From contig OW388305.1 of the NCBI GenBank assembly GCA_936450465.1, positions 41,802,687 to 41,866,686 on the forward strand: a stretch of DNA of 64,000 bases, read 5' to 3'. The DNA comes from Gibbula magus. Its lineage: Eukaryota; Mollusca; Gastropoda; Trochida; Trochidae. This document shows, piece after piece, positions 45,280 through 56,875 of this stretch (positions are counted from its first letter, which is position 1; every line of letters begins with the position of its first letter). Under the pieces are notes generated by a model that was not told the DNA's origin, did no database searches, and was given only the letters and a program-made list of their open reading frames with translations. Position numbers and translations under genes: made by a program.

Positions 45280-48249
45280 GTCAGTGGTTATCTCCCTTGT
45301 TTGGCTGGCAGATGGCGCTGTTTCCAGCTGTATGTCTCACACTGCATGAGTTTCTTTTGCAAATCACAAGCTATATTCTGCTGAGCGGACACATTTATTA
45401 CGTGGGCTCTATCAGCTTATGAGCGGCACAAGTTGCAGTCAGTCTGTCTGTCTGTCTGGTAGGCATGGAATAATCGCCGCTAAGTTTGGTATGCATCTAG
45501 ACTTTTCTTAGTTTGGATGAAATCGAGGAGTTGGATGATGTAGATTGAAAATTGATAGACTAATTGAAACTTATATTTTGCCCATTTAAAAAAAATTTTG
45601 GTCAGGAGGAAACTTTGAGCTTCAAAGCAGTACTGATTTAACTGCCAATGATTGTGGAACCAATGGGCTTAATATTCTTACATTGAGGGAGAGCTGGAGG
45701 GGGGAGGGGGGCTTTATAATCATCTTTATTTTTTTACCGGTAACGTTTTATTTCTTTTATTCCTTAACTGTGATTTCATATTTATTCAAAAATATTCTAA
45801 ATGTATTATTTCTGCATTTCCCGTTCAAAATTAAAATTTCTTTTATAAGGATTTCAGTCAAAAGATAACAAAAGTTGCTTTTGATTTATCAAATTGATAG
45901 ATATTAATATCAAACGAAATGCAGAGGTTTTAAGGTTATGTTCATATAAATATGTCACTGATATGTTTCTAATAATATACATCATTCATCTCCCTGATTC
46001 TCAATGGTTGTGTCTTTTCGCATTTGTTGATAATGTTATGATTATGATGTTTTCATGCAATAAACTTAATTAAACCAATTAACAACTGACACCTGTAACA
46101 TTAACTGTGCTTTTTCTTCATTCATCAGTAGTCTATATGTTAACAATTTTTGCATTGTTTCATTTTTTATCCAAATTGTCATGAACCTTTGGTCTTGATG
46201 ATTCAGCGAATTACTCGAAAGACGTACACGCAAAACTCATTCCTTCCATTTGGCTTAAGCCTTCTCCTAAAAAAACAATCAGCGACCAATCGTGGATTAT
46301 TCCCTTTGTGAATGACCTGTTACCTGTAGACGGGCCACTGAGAATGATTTTGCACAAATTAATTCAAATGTTAAATTGAGAAGTTGCAATAAGTACGCAT
46401 TGATAATTTTTCAATTTTGTTTAAATATTGCCATAATCCTTGCCTCTTATATCTGTATCTGCATCTAATTACATTTTGACCATTAATGCCATCGCAGGTT
46501 AATTCTTTAATTCAAAAGAAAAACATTTCTTCGCCAAGCATCGAAGGTTCATGACAACTCTCATCAGACTAGAAGATTTTGACTTTTTCTCCCAGCATTC
46601 AATTGGAGTAGTATATAACTGTCAACGTTCATGAGTTCCTAGCGAACATTCCCCTAGCAACACTAACTCCATTTCATTACTAAATTGTCACTTTTTCCCA
46701 TTGCCAGTTTGTACCTAAAATCACGTTGGAAATTCAAGAGCGTTTGGACCTTGTACTTAATAACAAACCCCTCCCGAGGTCGCCGCCAGAGGCACAGCGG
46801 TGCACATTGTCGTGGTAACTGAGCATTTATTTCCTAGCAACCACGCAAATGTGGCATCGTAATCGCAGACAACCTTTGAACTGTAACAGTTGGCTCATTA
46901 CTATTGTGAAAATGATATATCCTAATAAGCTAGAACTGACTGGTTTCTATCATGAAGGTTAATATCGATATAACAGAGGATTTGTTCTTATGGTGTATAG
47001 AGATTTGAAACATATTTTTCAGTCTTGGTTTTTTTCTCCAAAATTCTGCATTATTTTCTTTTTAGAATTAATCTCTTACCTAAAATCAATTCTAGTATAA
47101 TTTTTTCCATATTGTATAAATGAAATTGTTTATAAGACATTACAAGCGTATAGAAAATAAAAACAGTTATTTTAGGTTTGTTCATAGAATTTTAAGAATT
47201 ATAATTATCTTTTGTTTTAGATAATAAGATCACTTTCTTAACAAAACTTAACTAAAATAATAAACTCAGTGTTAAGTATTTTGGCAGAGCCAACTGTCAC
47301 AGTCAACAAACTCTCTTCAATAAAAAGGAATCTCTAAGAACCGATAAATGTGCTTAAAGCACAGAGGCATGTGTGCACATTTAACTATCTTTAAAGTCAT
47401 ATTCATCATTATATTTCTCTTTTTTCATGAAGTTAAATCAATCGAATTTATAAGATTTTTGAAAATTATGAAAATTACTCCCCGTAAAGAAAATCAACTT
47501 ATTATATAAAATTTGATTTTGATTTCAAAATTTTTCAAATAATTTAACTTCAAAATTTATTTTTTGGTAGAGCATGACTTGATAATTAATCACTAAGCTA
47601 TGGATTGTGTAATTATTAATCAATCAATGTCTGCAACCGATTAATCGTTCCGGTTTCAGCCTGGACTGTGAACATGACATTCCGGAAACCGTGGTCTGAG
47701 ATAAATAGCCACGTAGGTCTTCCTTCGTTACTCCTTCGTTACTTTACTAATTAGTCTAATTGATACATCCAGTTTCGATGTTGTGCACATCTGCCTCTGT
47801 TGACGTTGTCTGTTGTCCTGTGTCCTCCCTGACGTTCACCTCATGCCGTTTGACTTGGAATAAGTTGTGAGGAAAATAGTTTATAATTTAGATTAGTTGT
47901 TCAAACATAGATTGATACAAACAACAACGAGTGTATTAGTTTTAATTGATATGACTGAACGTAAGTAGAAGACATTTAACTGTTAAACGACCAGGAATAA
48001 GTTTTGAGGAAAAAAGTTCATAATTTAGATTAGTTGTTAGGAATATAGATTGATACAAACAATAACGAGTGTATTAGTTTTACTTGATATGACTTAACAA
48101 AAGTAGTAGACATTTTGCTTGTCAGTGGACCAAGAATACGTTTCATACCTTATAACTCTGTATAACTCTTACGCTAATTCAAAACATAATACATGTTAAA
48201 AATCTTATTTGATACTTCCAAGTGAAAACAGTTTTCATCTATATACTCT
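45280..48249. other. intronic AT-rich stretch
   Basis: No exon seen. There is a GTCTGTCTGTCT run at about 45440. A diverged tandem pair at about 47865-47975 and 47990-48090 shares TTATAATTTAGATTAGTTGT, GATTGATACAAACAA and CGAGTGTATTAGTTTTA. Confidence 0.45.
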
Positions 48250-48253
48250 AAAA

Positions 48254-48312
<59 letters not shown>

Positions 48313-48313
48313 A
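48250..48313 (+). repeat. AAAT tetranucleotide microsatellite
   Basis: About 15 uninterrupted units of AAAT; the FIYLFIYL frame on the minus strand is its translation. Confidence 0.97.
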
Positions 48314-48810
48314 GTTTTGTTTTTTTATTGTAAAATATATATTTATGTTTTAAAATGTTTGTATCATTCAACAATATACAGAATAATGAAGCAACATTAT
48401 TGTTTAATGAAATGATATAAGTACAAATGTTTGGCCTAAATACTGATTAAACGAAGTCTCAATCGGGTATATTGATGATAAAGTCATTAAATATTCAAGT
48501 AACAACAAAAAAGAATTACTTTTAATGTTTGCATTGTAATGATAAGTCAGTAAAAGTAAAAGAAGTTTCATATTTTTCACACACAAGCTCCAAGATATTA
48601 TTTTTGCTTCACAATAAGACAAGACCACATTCAAATAACTGGATGATACAATTAATCTCTATTTATAAATTAATGATGAAAAATCCTTGAATAAACAGGT
48701 ATTAACAGATTTGACAATCAACTTAATTTCTTTGTTACACAATAGCGATGTTTTGGTTTTGATCCTTTCATAACGGTATACGGATCTATACAAAGTTCAA
48801 AATTAAAAAG

Positions 48811-49066
48811 GCCGGTTTAAGATTGAAAACGTACCCGCGTTGAAAACACACCCAGGGGGCACTTTTTCAACGTTGAATAATGACCTGGAGTCACTTTTCA
48901 ACATATCGATCTTTTCTCAACGTTGAATAACTACCCAGTTGGGTAATTTTTCAACATTGAAAATATACCCAGGTGTTGAAAAGTGACCCGGCGTAATAAA
49001 TCAACGTTGAAAAAGTACCCCCTGGGTGTGTTTTCAATGCGTGTACGTTTTCAATCTTACACCGGC
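48811..49066. mobile_element. foldback, GCCGGTGTAAGATTG-ended family, copy 2
   Basis: Ends GCCGGTTTAAGATTG and CAATCTTACACCGGC. The arms pair nearly throughout (GAAAACGTACCC, AACACACCCAGGGGG, TTTTTCAACGTTG and inverses). It matches the copy at 17738 in length and order. Confidence 0.9.
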
Positions 49067-49557
49067 ATTCAAACACTTTATACTTAAGGGGAACACAAAT
49101 ACCTCTTGCTGGTGGGGTTGCAAACTTATAATTTATATAATTTTGATTAAAATATTTTTTAAAAATTATGTTAGAATTTTGAAAATCATGTATATTTTTT
49201 TCTAGGCAAGTATACCAAAAATAAAGTAAAGTGAAAACAAAGTTTCCACTTATCCCGTGACCAATGAACTTTTCACAACATATACACACAAACTATGTAT
49301 TAAATACAAGTAAAAATGTTTTGCCTAAACACTTGCTATACCCAAACCTATTGTGGAATATCCATAAACATTCATGTCAATAAACCAATAGTTTAAAGAA
49401 CTGAGAAAGGGTGAAGATGGAATTATGTTATGTCATAATTGACGGTAAAAAAAAGATTAGCAATAGTTATCATCATTTAGAAAATAATTATTAATCTTAC
49501 AACTAATATTCATGTATGTAACATGAAGAAAAACCATTCACAGAGCTAAATTTAATT
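49067..49557. other. intronic AT-rich stretch
   Basis: No exon or repeat seen. Confidence 0.4.
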
Positions 49558-49683
49558 TACTGCCCAACAAACTTAAGAAAAACCTAAAATGATAACTATC
49601 CTTGTTCGGGTCTCCTCATAAATATAGAGGCCCTGCAACCAGGATAGTTACCCTTTTAAGTTTTTCTTAAGTTTGGGGGTAGT
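49558..49683. mobile_element. short foldback, TACTGCCYNACAAACTTAA family, copy 1
   Basis: Left TACTGCCCAACAAACTTAAG, right CTTAAGTTTGGGGGTAGTA. The centre has GATAACTATCCTTG and GGATAGTTACCC in inverse, with ATAGAGGCCCTGCA. Copy 2 is at 58480. Ends at TA suggest a Tc1/mariner-type target, by inference. Confidence 0.85.
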
Positions 49684-50577
49684 ATAAACAGAGTTTTTGT
49701 GAGGACACATCAAATGGAAACTTTTGTTCCTACATTGATGCTAATAATGATAATTAATATAACTTATAACAATATGTATCAAAAGTCATCTTTGATTGGC
49801 ATTTTAGGAGATGTGTTCATTCAATAATCGTTCTACATGTATCAAACCAAATGTTTTACGATGCAGTAATGATATAAAATTTGCACAACGTTTGGTATGT
49901 CTATTATAACCATTGACTCACCTAAAATGTCACTGAAAAGTCAGATGATTAAACAATTGAATAAAATTGCCTCTCTTAAAAAAACAATTACCGAAGTGGA
50001 TTGACTTTCAGACAGCTTGATTTATAATGTGTAACAAGAAACTGCTGTAAGTACATGACTTATTGACTTTTAAAACTTATTGAGTTTTTAATCGCTGAAA
50101 AAGAAAGATCTTTGATTTTGTTGCCACAAAATTACTGCCTCTTGCGGTAGTCTGAGCATTGCAATGACCATTCCAAGTTAGTATCATTTTCCAAATTTAA
50201 TAATTTGTTTCAAAATTTAATTCTGCTCATAAATGATTAACATGTCTTTAGATTATTAAAATATTAACTTAGATTATTGACTATGACAGAGACAATTTAG
50301 TACTTTTGAGAAAATAAGTGAAGTTCAAAATATTTGACATTCGTTGATATTTTAATCCTACGTATTAACAAAGCGTTTTCTAATTTTAATACGCAAGTGC
50401 ATGCTACGTCAGCGGCAGTGTCCTTTGTTGTCAAGAACCCTGTGTTACCCTCGCGTAGTCGTCTCCCTTTGTTGTCTGCGGCGCTAACGACTTTCGACCC
50501 ATGACCTCTGACCTTGAACTGAATCTGTCCCTCCACGTGTGACTCATCTGCGCAATTACCATAGCATGCTCAGTGTG
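49684..50577. other. intronic stretch
   Basis: No exon seen. A local rise in GC at about 50400-50540 gives a minus-strand frame (50297-50536) with no recognisable protein or good splice bounds. Confidence 0.4.
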
Positions 50578-50718
50578 TGCCTTGTCATACTACCCCGTAC
50601 TTGCCTTGTTATACAACCCCGTACTTGCCTTGTCATACAACCCGTACTTGCCTTGTCATACAACCCGTACCTGCCTTGTCATACAAATCCGTACTTGCCT
50701 TGTCATAAAACCCGTACA
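50578..50718 (+). repeat. 22-23 bp minisatellite
   Basis: Six units built on CTTGCCTTGTCATACAACCC then GTA, with small changes. Confidence 0.92.
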
Positions 50719-51785
50719 TAGAGATATTTGTCTCTCCAATATGTGACCAGAGTTGTTTTTGTTTATTAGTAATTAGTTAAGTCTATCATGATCTTTGTGT
50801 TTATGATTAACATTTTTTTTAGAATTTATCATTTTCTTAGACATGAGTTATGAAAATTTACAATCTTTCAGTTCATATGATTAACTGTTTGTTAGAATGT
50901 ATCATTATTGTATATGATTTTTGAAAAGATTAACTGTTAGTTAGAGTGCATCATTTTATTAGATATGATTTATGAGAATTCATTATCATTCTGTTTATGA
51001 TTAACAATCTGTTCATTTTCTTGGATATAATTTATTAAAAAAATTCATTTTGATAAAAGTATAATTTGTCTTGATTTTGTCATTAGTTAAGGAAGATTAA
51101 TATATACCTTGTCTTAGAGACAAGGATATAGTACATATTCATCTTGCATGTGATACTTCATTTACAATGATTCGTTTTGTTAACCTTTACTTTAATAGAA
51201 TTTCATTTATTGAGAAACTAGTTTGTATATCATTCTCTACATCATAACACACTGTTAGATCATGCCGTAGAGTAGTTTTAAATAGTTATAGAATATAATG
51301 CATCATGAAATATATAAAATACATAATGTGTCTTTCACCTGGCTTGTTAAAGGTTTATTAACCCTTAATTTGCAGCCCCAGGTTAGTACGGGATGGTAAT
51401 TTTCAAATCCCCGCAGGCGAGCCCCTATAAGTATCCAAGTCTTTTTCACAACCGATCATTAGTGTTGAGATACTTGCCAGCAACTTCAGTCAGTAAGACG
51501 GTACTAGAATTTGAAATTTGATTCATGGTGCCAATAAGTGCCAAGGGACCTTGTGGCGAGTCTGAATATTCCGCCGTGGGGGCTAAAAGGGGTGATGTAA
51601 AATATAGCAACTCGAGGGTTAATTGTCGCACAATGGTCGAATGCACAGCTCTGGTCAGACAGTTATCGTTGCTAGGCTAGCAATGTTGTGTAGTACAACG
51701 TAAATAAGAATCAGTCCAGACCATGCCTCTGAGGAATGACTGAATTTTAGTAAGACCATGGTTGAGCTATCGACTGGCTCACTCG

Positions 51786-52223
51786 TTAAAGGGAAAGTTC
51801 TATCACCGATCTATCGGCAGCATCCGCCATATTGGATTCTTGGCATTACGTGAAATGAAAACACGCTATGTTTGACCCAATTTTACACTTTTTAAAAAAT
51901 AAAACATATACAATGATAGAAAATTCACATAGTAACAGATAACACATAATAAAACGAATAAATAATATGCTGTTAGACCGTAGCGAAATTTTCCCCATTC
52001 GCAGCGCCGATGAATGGCTTCAGTTCACATCGTTTTTATTTTCAACAAGTGAGCGCTTGTTTTTATCAATTTGTGAAATATAAAGACATCAATATATTAC
52101 TTTCATTAGTATCTTTCAATTTGACTATGTTTTAATCATGTATAATAACATATATGTGCAAAAAGGAATATCCTCTCGAATTTCGTTTCCACAAAAAATA
52201 CCCCGATAGAACCCTCCTTTTAA
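51786..52223. mobile_element. MITE, TTAAAGGGAGGGTTCTRTCG family, copy 2
   Basis: Left TTAAAGGGAAAGTTCTATC, right CGATAGAACCCTCCTTTTAA. The interior is colinear with 24416-24831. Its right TTAA is shared with the next element at 52220. Confidence 0.88.
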
Positions 52224-52811
52224 AGGGACACTAACTGTTTCTCATGACATTTCATTTAGCTTTGATACATGCCAAAATATCAAATGTGCTGATTTACGTC
52301 CTAATAATCTCACTCGATTACCATATTTACCCCCTTACTTGCTTACTAAGAAAATCAAGCAACGACCTAATACATGTGAGAAGAATTCATGCGGCCATTT
52401 GTAATTATATGTTTGTGTGAACCAATGAACAATACCAACCAATTTATGTCTCTTTGTCTGCTATTTGTTTCCAAATTATATTTGACCACTTGATGAGTGT
52501 CAGCCGCGGTACATTGTCCAGTTTTCGATCATAATCACACCTAAACATCTTAGCATCGTCACTAAATTGAATAGATTGTGATAAAAGGGGAATTTTCGAC
52601 AACAGTCAATACAAACTGTTTGAGAGGCTTCTAAAAGTTGGTGTGATGAGAAGGCAAAGGTTTTATTGATGATCAACTTCTTTATTAACAATAGCTATTG
52701 ATCATCTATAAACTCTTTGCCTTCTTCAACAGTCAATACCTCTCGATAAAATAACATCCTTGGTATCTTTTGACATATGTCACTTCAATAACAAACTGGA
52801 TTTCCCTTTAA
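52220..52811. mobile_element. MITE, TTAAAGGGACACT family, copy interrupted by a foldback
   Basis: Left TTAAAGGGACACTAACTGT, right TGGATTTCCCTTTAA. The interior words TTTAGCTTTGATACATGCCA, GATTTACGTCCTAATAATCT and TTTTCGATCATAATCACACC match 27087. It is interrupted at 52613-52726. Confidence 0.88.
52613..52726. mobile_element. foldback element, copy 2, with 13-base target duplication
   Basis: CAACAGTCAATAC occurs at 52600-52612 and again at 52727-52739, directly outside the element. The element begins AAACTGTTTGAGAGGCTTCT and has GAGAAGGCAAAGGTTTTATT and GATCAACTTCTTTATTAACA, mirrored only in its outer part (CTATAAACTCTTTGCCTTCT). It is a shorter, internally deleted relative of 20192-20622. 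Confidence 0.9.
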
Positions 52812-53068
52812 CAATTGTTGTCCATACTCTACTGTTTAACAATGTTTGAATTTTCACGCAAAATTTTGCAAACAGAAGACACAAGTTACAGTTACATTTG
52901 AATCCGCCTTTCCGTCAAACTTTGTTTATTGGCAATTAATTGAAAGATGAAATGCTTGTGTGAACTGGTGCCTTATGATAGTAGGATTTGTCTGAAGACT
53001 AAACAGTATGAGTCTACCTCGTTTATACAGACTCTGTATGTCTGGATATCTCACCATCTTCATGAAAT

Positions 53069-53635
53069 ACCGTATTTCCTCTAATAGGGGTCCGGGCCCT
53101 TATTAACATTTGAGGGGTCTTACCCCCATCACTTATTGGAGGCCCAGCTCCTATTTGATGCTATTTGATATCTTTAGTTTTGAACATAATGGCCGATACA
53201 TGTGATTGAAAAGATAATGCACCACTGTCAATTCATGTCTTTATTCCTTCATTACATTGGGGACGACCACTCATCCTTCACGCCACATGTCAAGTGCCTC
53301 AGCTGCCCGACATGCATCCGGAGCTAAGCTTCCGGTTAGTTGCGTACTTTAGTTACGTAACCAATACGTTAACAGTGATAACCTGACTCGAATTTCTGAG
53401 AATGACACAAACTGCACACCATATGACATAAACTGGATGTAGCATGGTAGGGAACAATTAAATAAAGATATATCTTGTATGGGAAAATAATTGATGAGAT
53501 ATAAAACGGACCCCTATTAGAGGCCCGCTCTTATTGGAGATCTGGCTCTTATTCATGTAAAGGTACCTTACCCCTGACTTCTATTATAGAGGCCCGGCCC
53601 CTATTTGAGGCCCAGCCCCTATTAGAGGAAATATT
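53069..53635. mobile_element. element with TACCGTATTTCCTCTAATA ends
   Basis: Left TACCGTATTTCCTCTAATAG, right CTATTAGAGGAAATA. Near both ends are several GAGGCCCAGCCCCTATT-type words in both orientations. It shares its terminus with 17546. No transposase frame seen. Confidence 0.75.
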
Positions 53636-54196
53636 GTTTTTCAAATATTCTCTATGCATTTCTATGCAAATGAATGGTTCGCTTAACAGCACAATTTGCT
53701 TTCAGGATGATTTTCAACTGTAACGAAATAGTGGGGATAAATAGGTTTTGACTGTATCTGTATTTTGATACTTGATCTTTATTTTGAAGTTCACGAAATA
53801 TGACGGATAGGGATATGTTTCTATTTTCTATTATTCTAGATAGTTAAAGAAAATGCAACGAAATACATTTGAGAAATAGAATTGAGAAGTCAGTGGTCAA
53901 TTAGTGCTCTTTAATTTTGAGAATATTACGAACTTTATTTACTGTGAAATCCACAAACTTTTAACAGCCACTTCATCGTTTAATAAACAACTTTTTTCCT
54001 AACTTAAATAAAATTTTGAGAATTAAAAGTGTAGTTGGTAGGGTAAAACTATGAGGATTCGCAATTTTGGTGTGTATTTGATTTACTTTTCTGTTAAATA
54101 TGAAATCCATTGGTGCGTTTTCACTGCAAACAGATATTTAAGTACATATTTTAAGTTATTATTTTCTTGACAATCTGAGATCAAAATATTATTACA
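53636..54196. other. intronic AT-rich stretch
   Basis: No exon or repeat seen. Confidence 0.4.
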
Positions 54197-54439
54197 TTAA
54201 AGAGACACTGCGTTGAGGATAAATATGAGATCACATATCTATGCTCCGATTAGCGTGTATACTGTTGTTCCGATTAGACTGACGAGTCATGCTTCGCTTC
54301 ACTGCTTACATGGAGTTGTTTTATTACCAATTACTTAAAGTGTCTGAAATTGAGGTCTGTGACTCGTTAGCAGACATGCTAATCAGCATAGGTAGATAAA
54401 TGTGATCTCATATTTAACCTAGACGTGTTGTCACTTTAA
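54197..54439. mobile_element. MITE with TTAAAGAGACACTGCGT end
   Basis: TTAAAGAGACACTGCGTTGA and AAATATGAGATCACAT on the left are mirrored by ATGTGATCTCATATTTAACC and ACGTGTTGTCACTTTAA on the right. The inner part also has inverted GACGAGTCATGC / GACTCGTTAGCAGACATGC words. Fourth distinct TTAAAG-ended family in the window. Confidence 0.85.
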
Positions 54440-55911
54440 GATGATTGAAAGAAGAAGTTAATTAGTTAGTTAGGCAGTTAATTACAAGAAGATTACAACT
54501 TGATATACATCCAACTGTAAGAGAAGTTATTGTAAGATTACCTCCAGCGGGATTCCAACAATATAAGGAGTCCAATACATTTATAACTGTGCTAACTGAG
54601 ACATAGTGAGAGTTCCCGTATTTCGGCATCAATGACATCATACATCAATAGTTCATCACGTTATTGTATCTTGCCGTTCCAAGAGAAGTGGGCGATTTTC
54701 TGGTCTTTCTGGATTAATAGAATAAAATGGGTAATAAAGAAATTATATGATTTTTATGAAACTTTTGCAAATTTGTGTACAACTTTCGCTTTAGTGCGAA
54801 TTCACACTTGTTTCGTAAACATCATATGACACTTCCTCTGGTAATAATCTCCATATCTGAATATCATATTCATATTCAGGTGAGATATCCCCCATGGTGG
54901 TATTTAATTTGTTTGTCACTCCTGTTTCATAAACGAGACGTTACGAATTACGTACATATATATTTCTTCAAATGTCTTCCCATCTTGCTCATTAATAATT
55001 TTGATTTCATTTTTCTCAAACCTGTTCATCATGATTGAAATTTTGTGATCCAGAAGAGGACAAAATAGAAAATTAATTAATTAAGATTTTAGATTTTTTA
55101 CGAATATATCCAGTGGCATGTTCTGATTTCCATATTGCTTGTGCACTGTGTGCATGAAATGTGTGCATGTGCAGCGCACTTAATCCTCAACCTTCTGAAC
55201 ATGACCATGTTGTATAGTTCATCATGGCTTGTCCATTTCATCCAAATATCATATTCATATTTCTATTACAGAAAATTTTTAATATTTTACATTATTCTCA
55301 TCTCACTGCATTTAACCTGGTTTCTTGTTTTATCTTCAAGAATTTAATTTGACAGAAATTTAATTTACAGTATTTTAAGTCTTTTTACCTTGTTAATTTT
55401 TGTTTAAAAGATATAATTTTTCAACCAGTTGCTAGAATTTTATTGAAGGACTGATCCTAATCAACAGAAAATAATTTTTATTTTGTTTACCTTATTTAAG
55501 TGTGGCGGTAAACATTTTACCTGACATGGAAAGAGTTTAAAAAATGAAATAAATTAGTTGAATTACATATTTTTAATTATTGTAATTTGAGATCAAGAAG
55601 AGTATAAATTATGTTGAAGTAATGTTTACAAAATAAGTTTTGTGAAAAAAAGTATGTTATGACATTTTAGGTTCTTACATTGCTGCATAGTTTAAGAAGA
55701 ATAACTACATGTGGAACTATATCAAGAGCATAACAATATGATAAAATGCTTGAAGACAATTTATTGCTTAGAAATTTCTTTCAAAATTGTTTTTATTCAA
55801 ATTTGCGTGTCTTGCAAATATTTTGGTAAAGTGAGCATTTTTACATGAGTAAAATATGCATCACAATGCAATCTAACTCTTGATAAAATTATATACAAAT
55901 TCTTTTTGCAG
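54440..55911. other. intronic AT-rich stretch
   Basis: No exon seen. Short plus-strand frames at 54632, 54775 and 55135 resemble no known protein. Confidence 0.4.
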
Positions 55912-55989
55912 TATGTTGCCAAGATAGCATTCATTTTAAAGAAGTATGGAGAAGAATATAATGATATTTCATATTTTATGCACTTTTGA
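55912..55989 (+). pseudogene. possible decayed or alternative copy of KCNAB exon L start
   Basis: TTCTTTTTGCAG is followed by TATGTTGCCAAGATAGCATT, closely matching the start of the true exon at 56341 (TTTTGCAG, TATGTGGCCAAG). It reads YVAK and then diverges (IAFILKKYGEEY...) to a stop at 55987-55989. It joins exon K in the same phase, so it could serve as an alternative 3' end of 25 residues, or it is a remnant of a local duplication. A weaker third site (TTGTAG, TATGTGTTAAG) is at 56162. Confidence 0.3.
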
Positions 55990-56340
55990 AAAAATAGCAT
56001 TTTGAAAAAAAAATTCAGGGACAATGTGGCAAATTTTGCATTTAAAAAAAAGAGGTAATAGACATTATTAAGATGATAATACTGATACTTTACTTTCAAA
56101 ATTAAATAATGTCCGAAAAAATTATTATAGTGAGTAAATTGATTGTTCATGTCTCTTGTAGTATGTGTTAAGAAGAAGATAAAGTAAGATATTAGAACTT
56201 TTTTAATTTAAAAAAAATATGTTTTTGGATATTTTCTTGGTTTCCCTACAAAAGAATATAAAATTTAATTAATCTTTCATTGTCATTTGACAATGACTTT
56301 TGATGTCAATTTTGAAAAATATTGTTTGTGTCTTTTGCAG

Positions 56341-56426
56341 TATGTGGCCAAGTTAACTCCGGCTATTCTCAGTGAAATCGACAAACTACTGGGAAACAAG
56401 CCTGTGTACAAGCGAGAAACATACAG
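56341..56426 (+). CDS. KCNAB: KCNAB exon L (C-terminal region)
   Basis: Acceptor TTGTGTCTTTTGCAG, 86 bases, donor ACAG/GTGAAC. It reads YVAKLTPAILSEIDKLLGNK and then PVYKRETY plus AG of the next codon. In vertebrates this part reads VLPKLSSSIVHEIDSILGNK and ends within about ten residues at DYRS. The C-terminus here must therefore be completed by a further exon starting in phase 2. Joins exon K in phase 0. Confidence 0.96.
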
Positions 56427-56429
56427 GTG

Positions 56430-56875
56430 AACATTGACCGTTTTCATTGGTTTACGCACATTTCACGCCCCACGTGAACTATGGCAATTTTGATTGGCTA
56501 AGGCATGTAACGGCCCACGTGGACTACATCAAATTTCTTTGGTTAACGCATGTTTCACGCCCCACGTGACGTGAATTATGGCGAATTTCATTGGCTAAGG
56601 CATGTAACGCCCCAATGTTGACTACGTCAAATTTCATTGGCTAACGCATGTTTCTTACCCCACATGAACTATGGTGAATTTCATTGGCTAAGGCATGTAA
56701 CGCCCCACATGGACTACGTCAAATTTCATTGGTTAACACATGTTTCATGCCCACATGAACTGTGCCGAATGTCATTGGCTAAAGCATGTAATGCCCCACG
56801 TGGACTACATCAAATTTCATTGGCTAAGGCATGTAACGCCCAAATGTTAACTACGGGAAATTTTACTGGTTGATG
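56430..56875 (+). repeat. approximately 53-bp repeats with ATTGGCTAAGGCATG words
   Basis: About eight half-units alternate between CATGTAACGCCCCACGTGGA (CTACGTCAAATTTCATTGG) and CATGTTTCACGCCCCACGTG (AACTATGGCGAATTTCATTGG). The array starts within a few bases of the donor of exon L. Confidence 0.88.
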
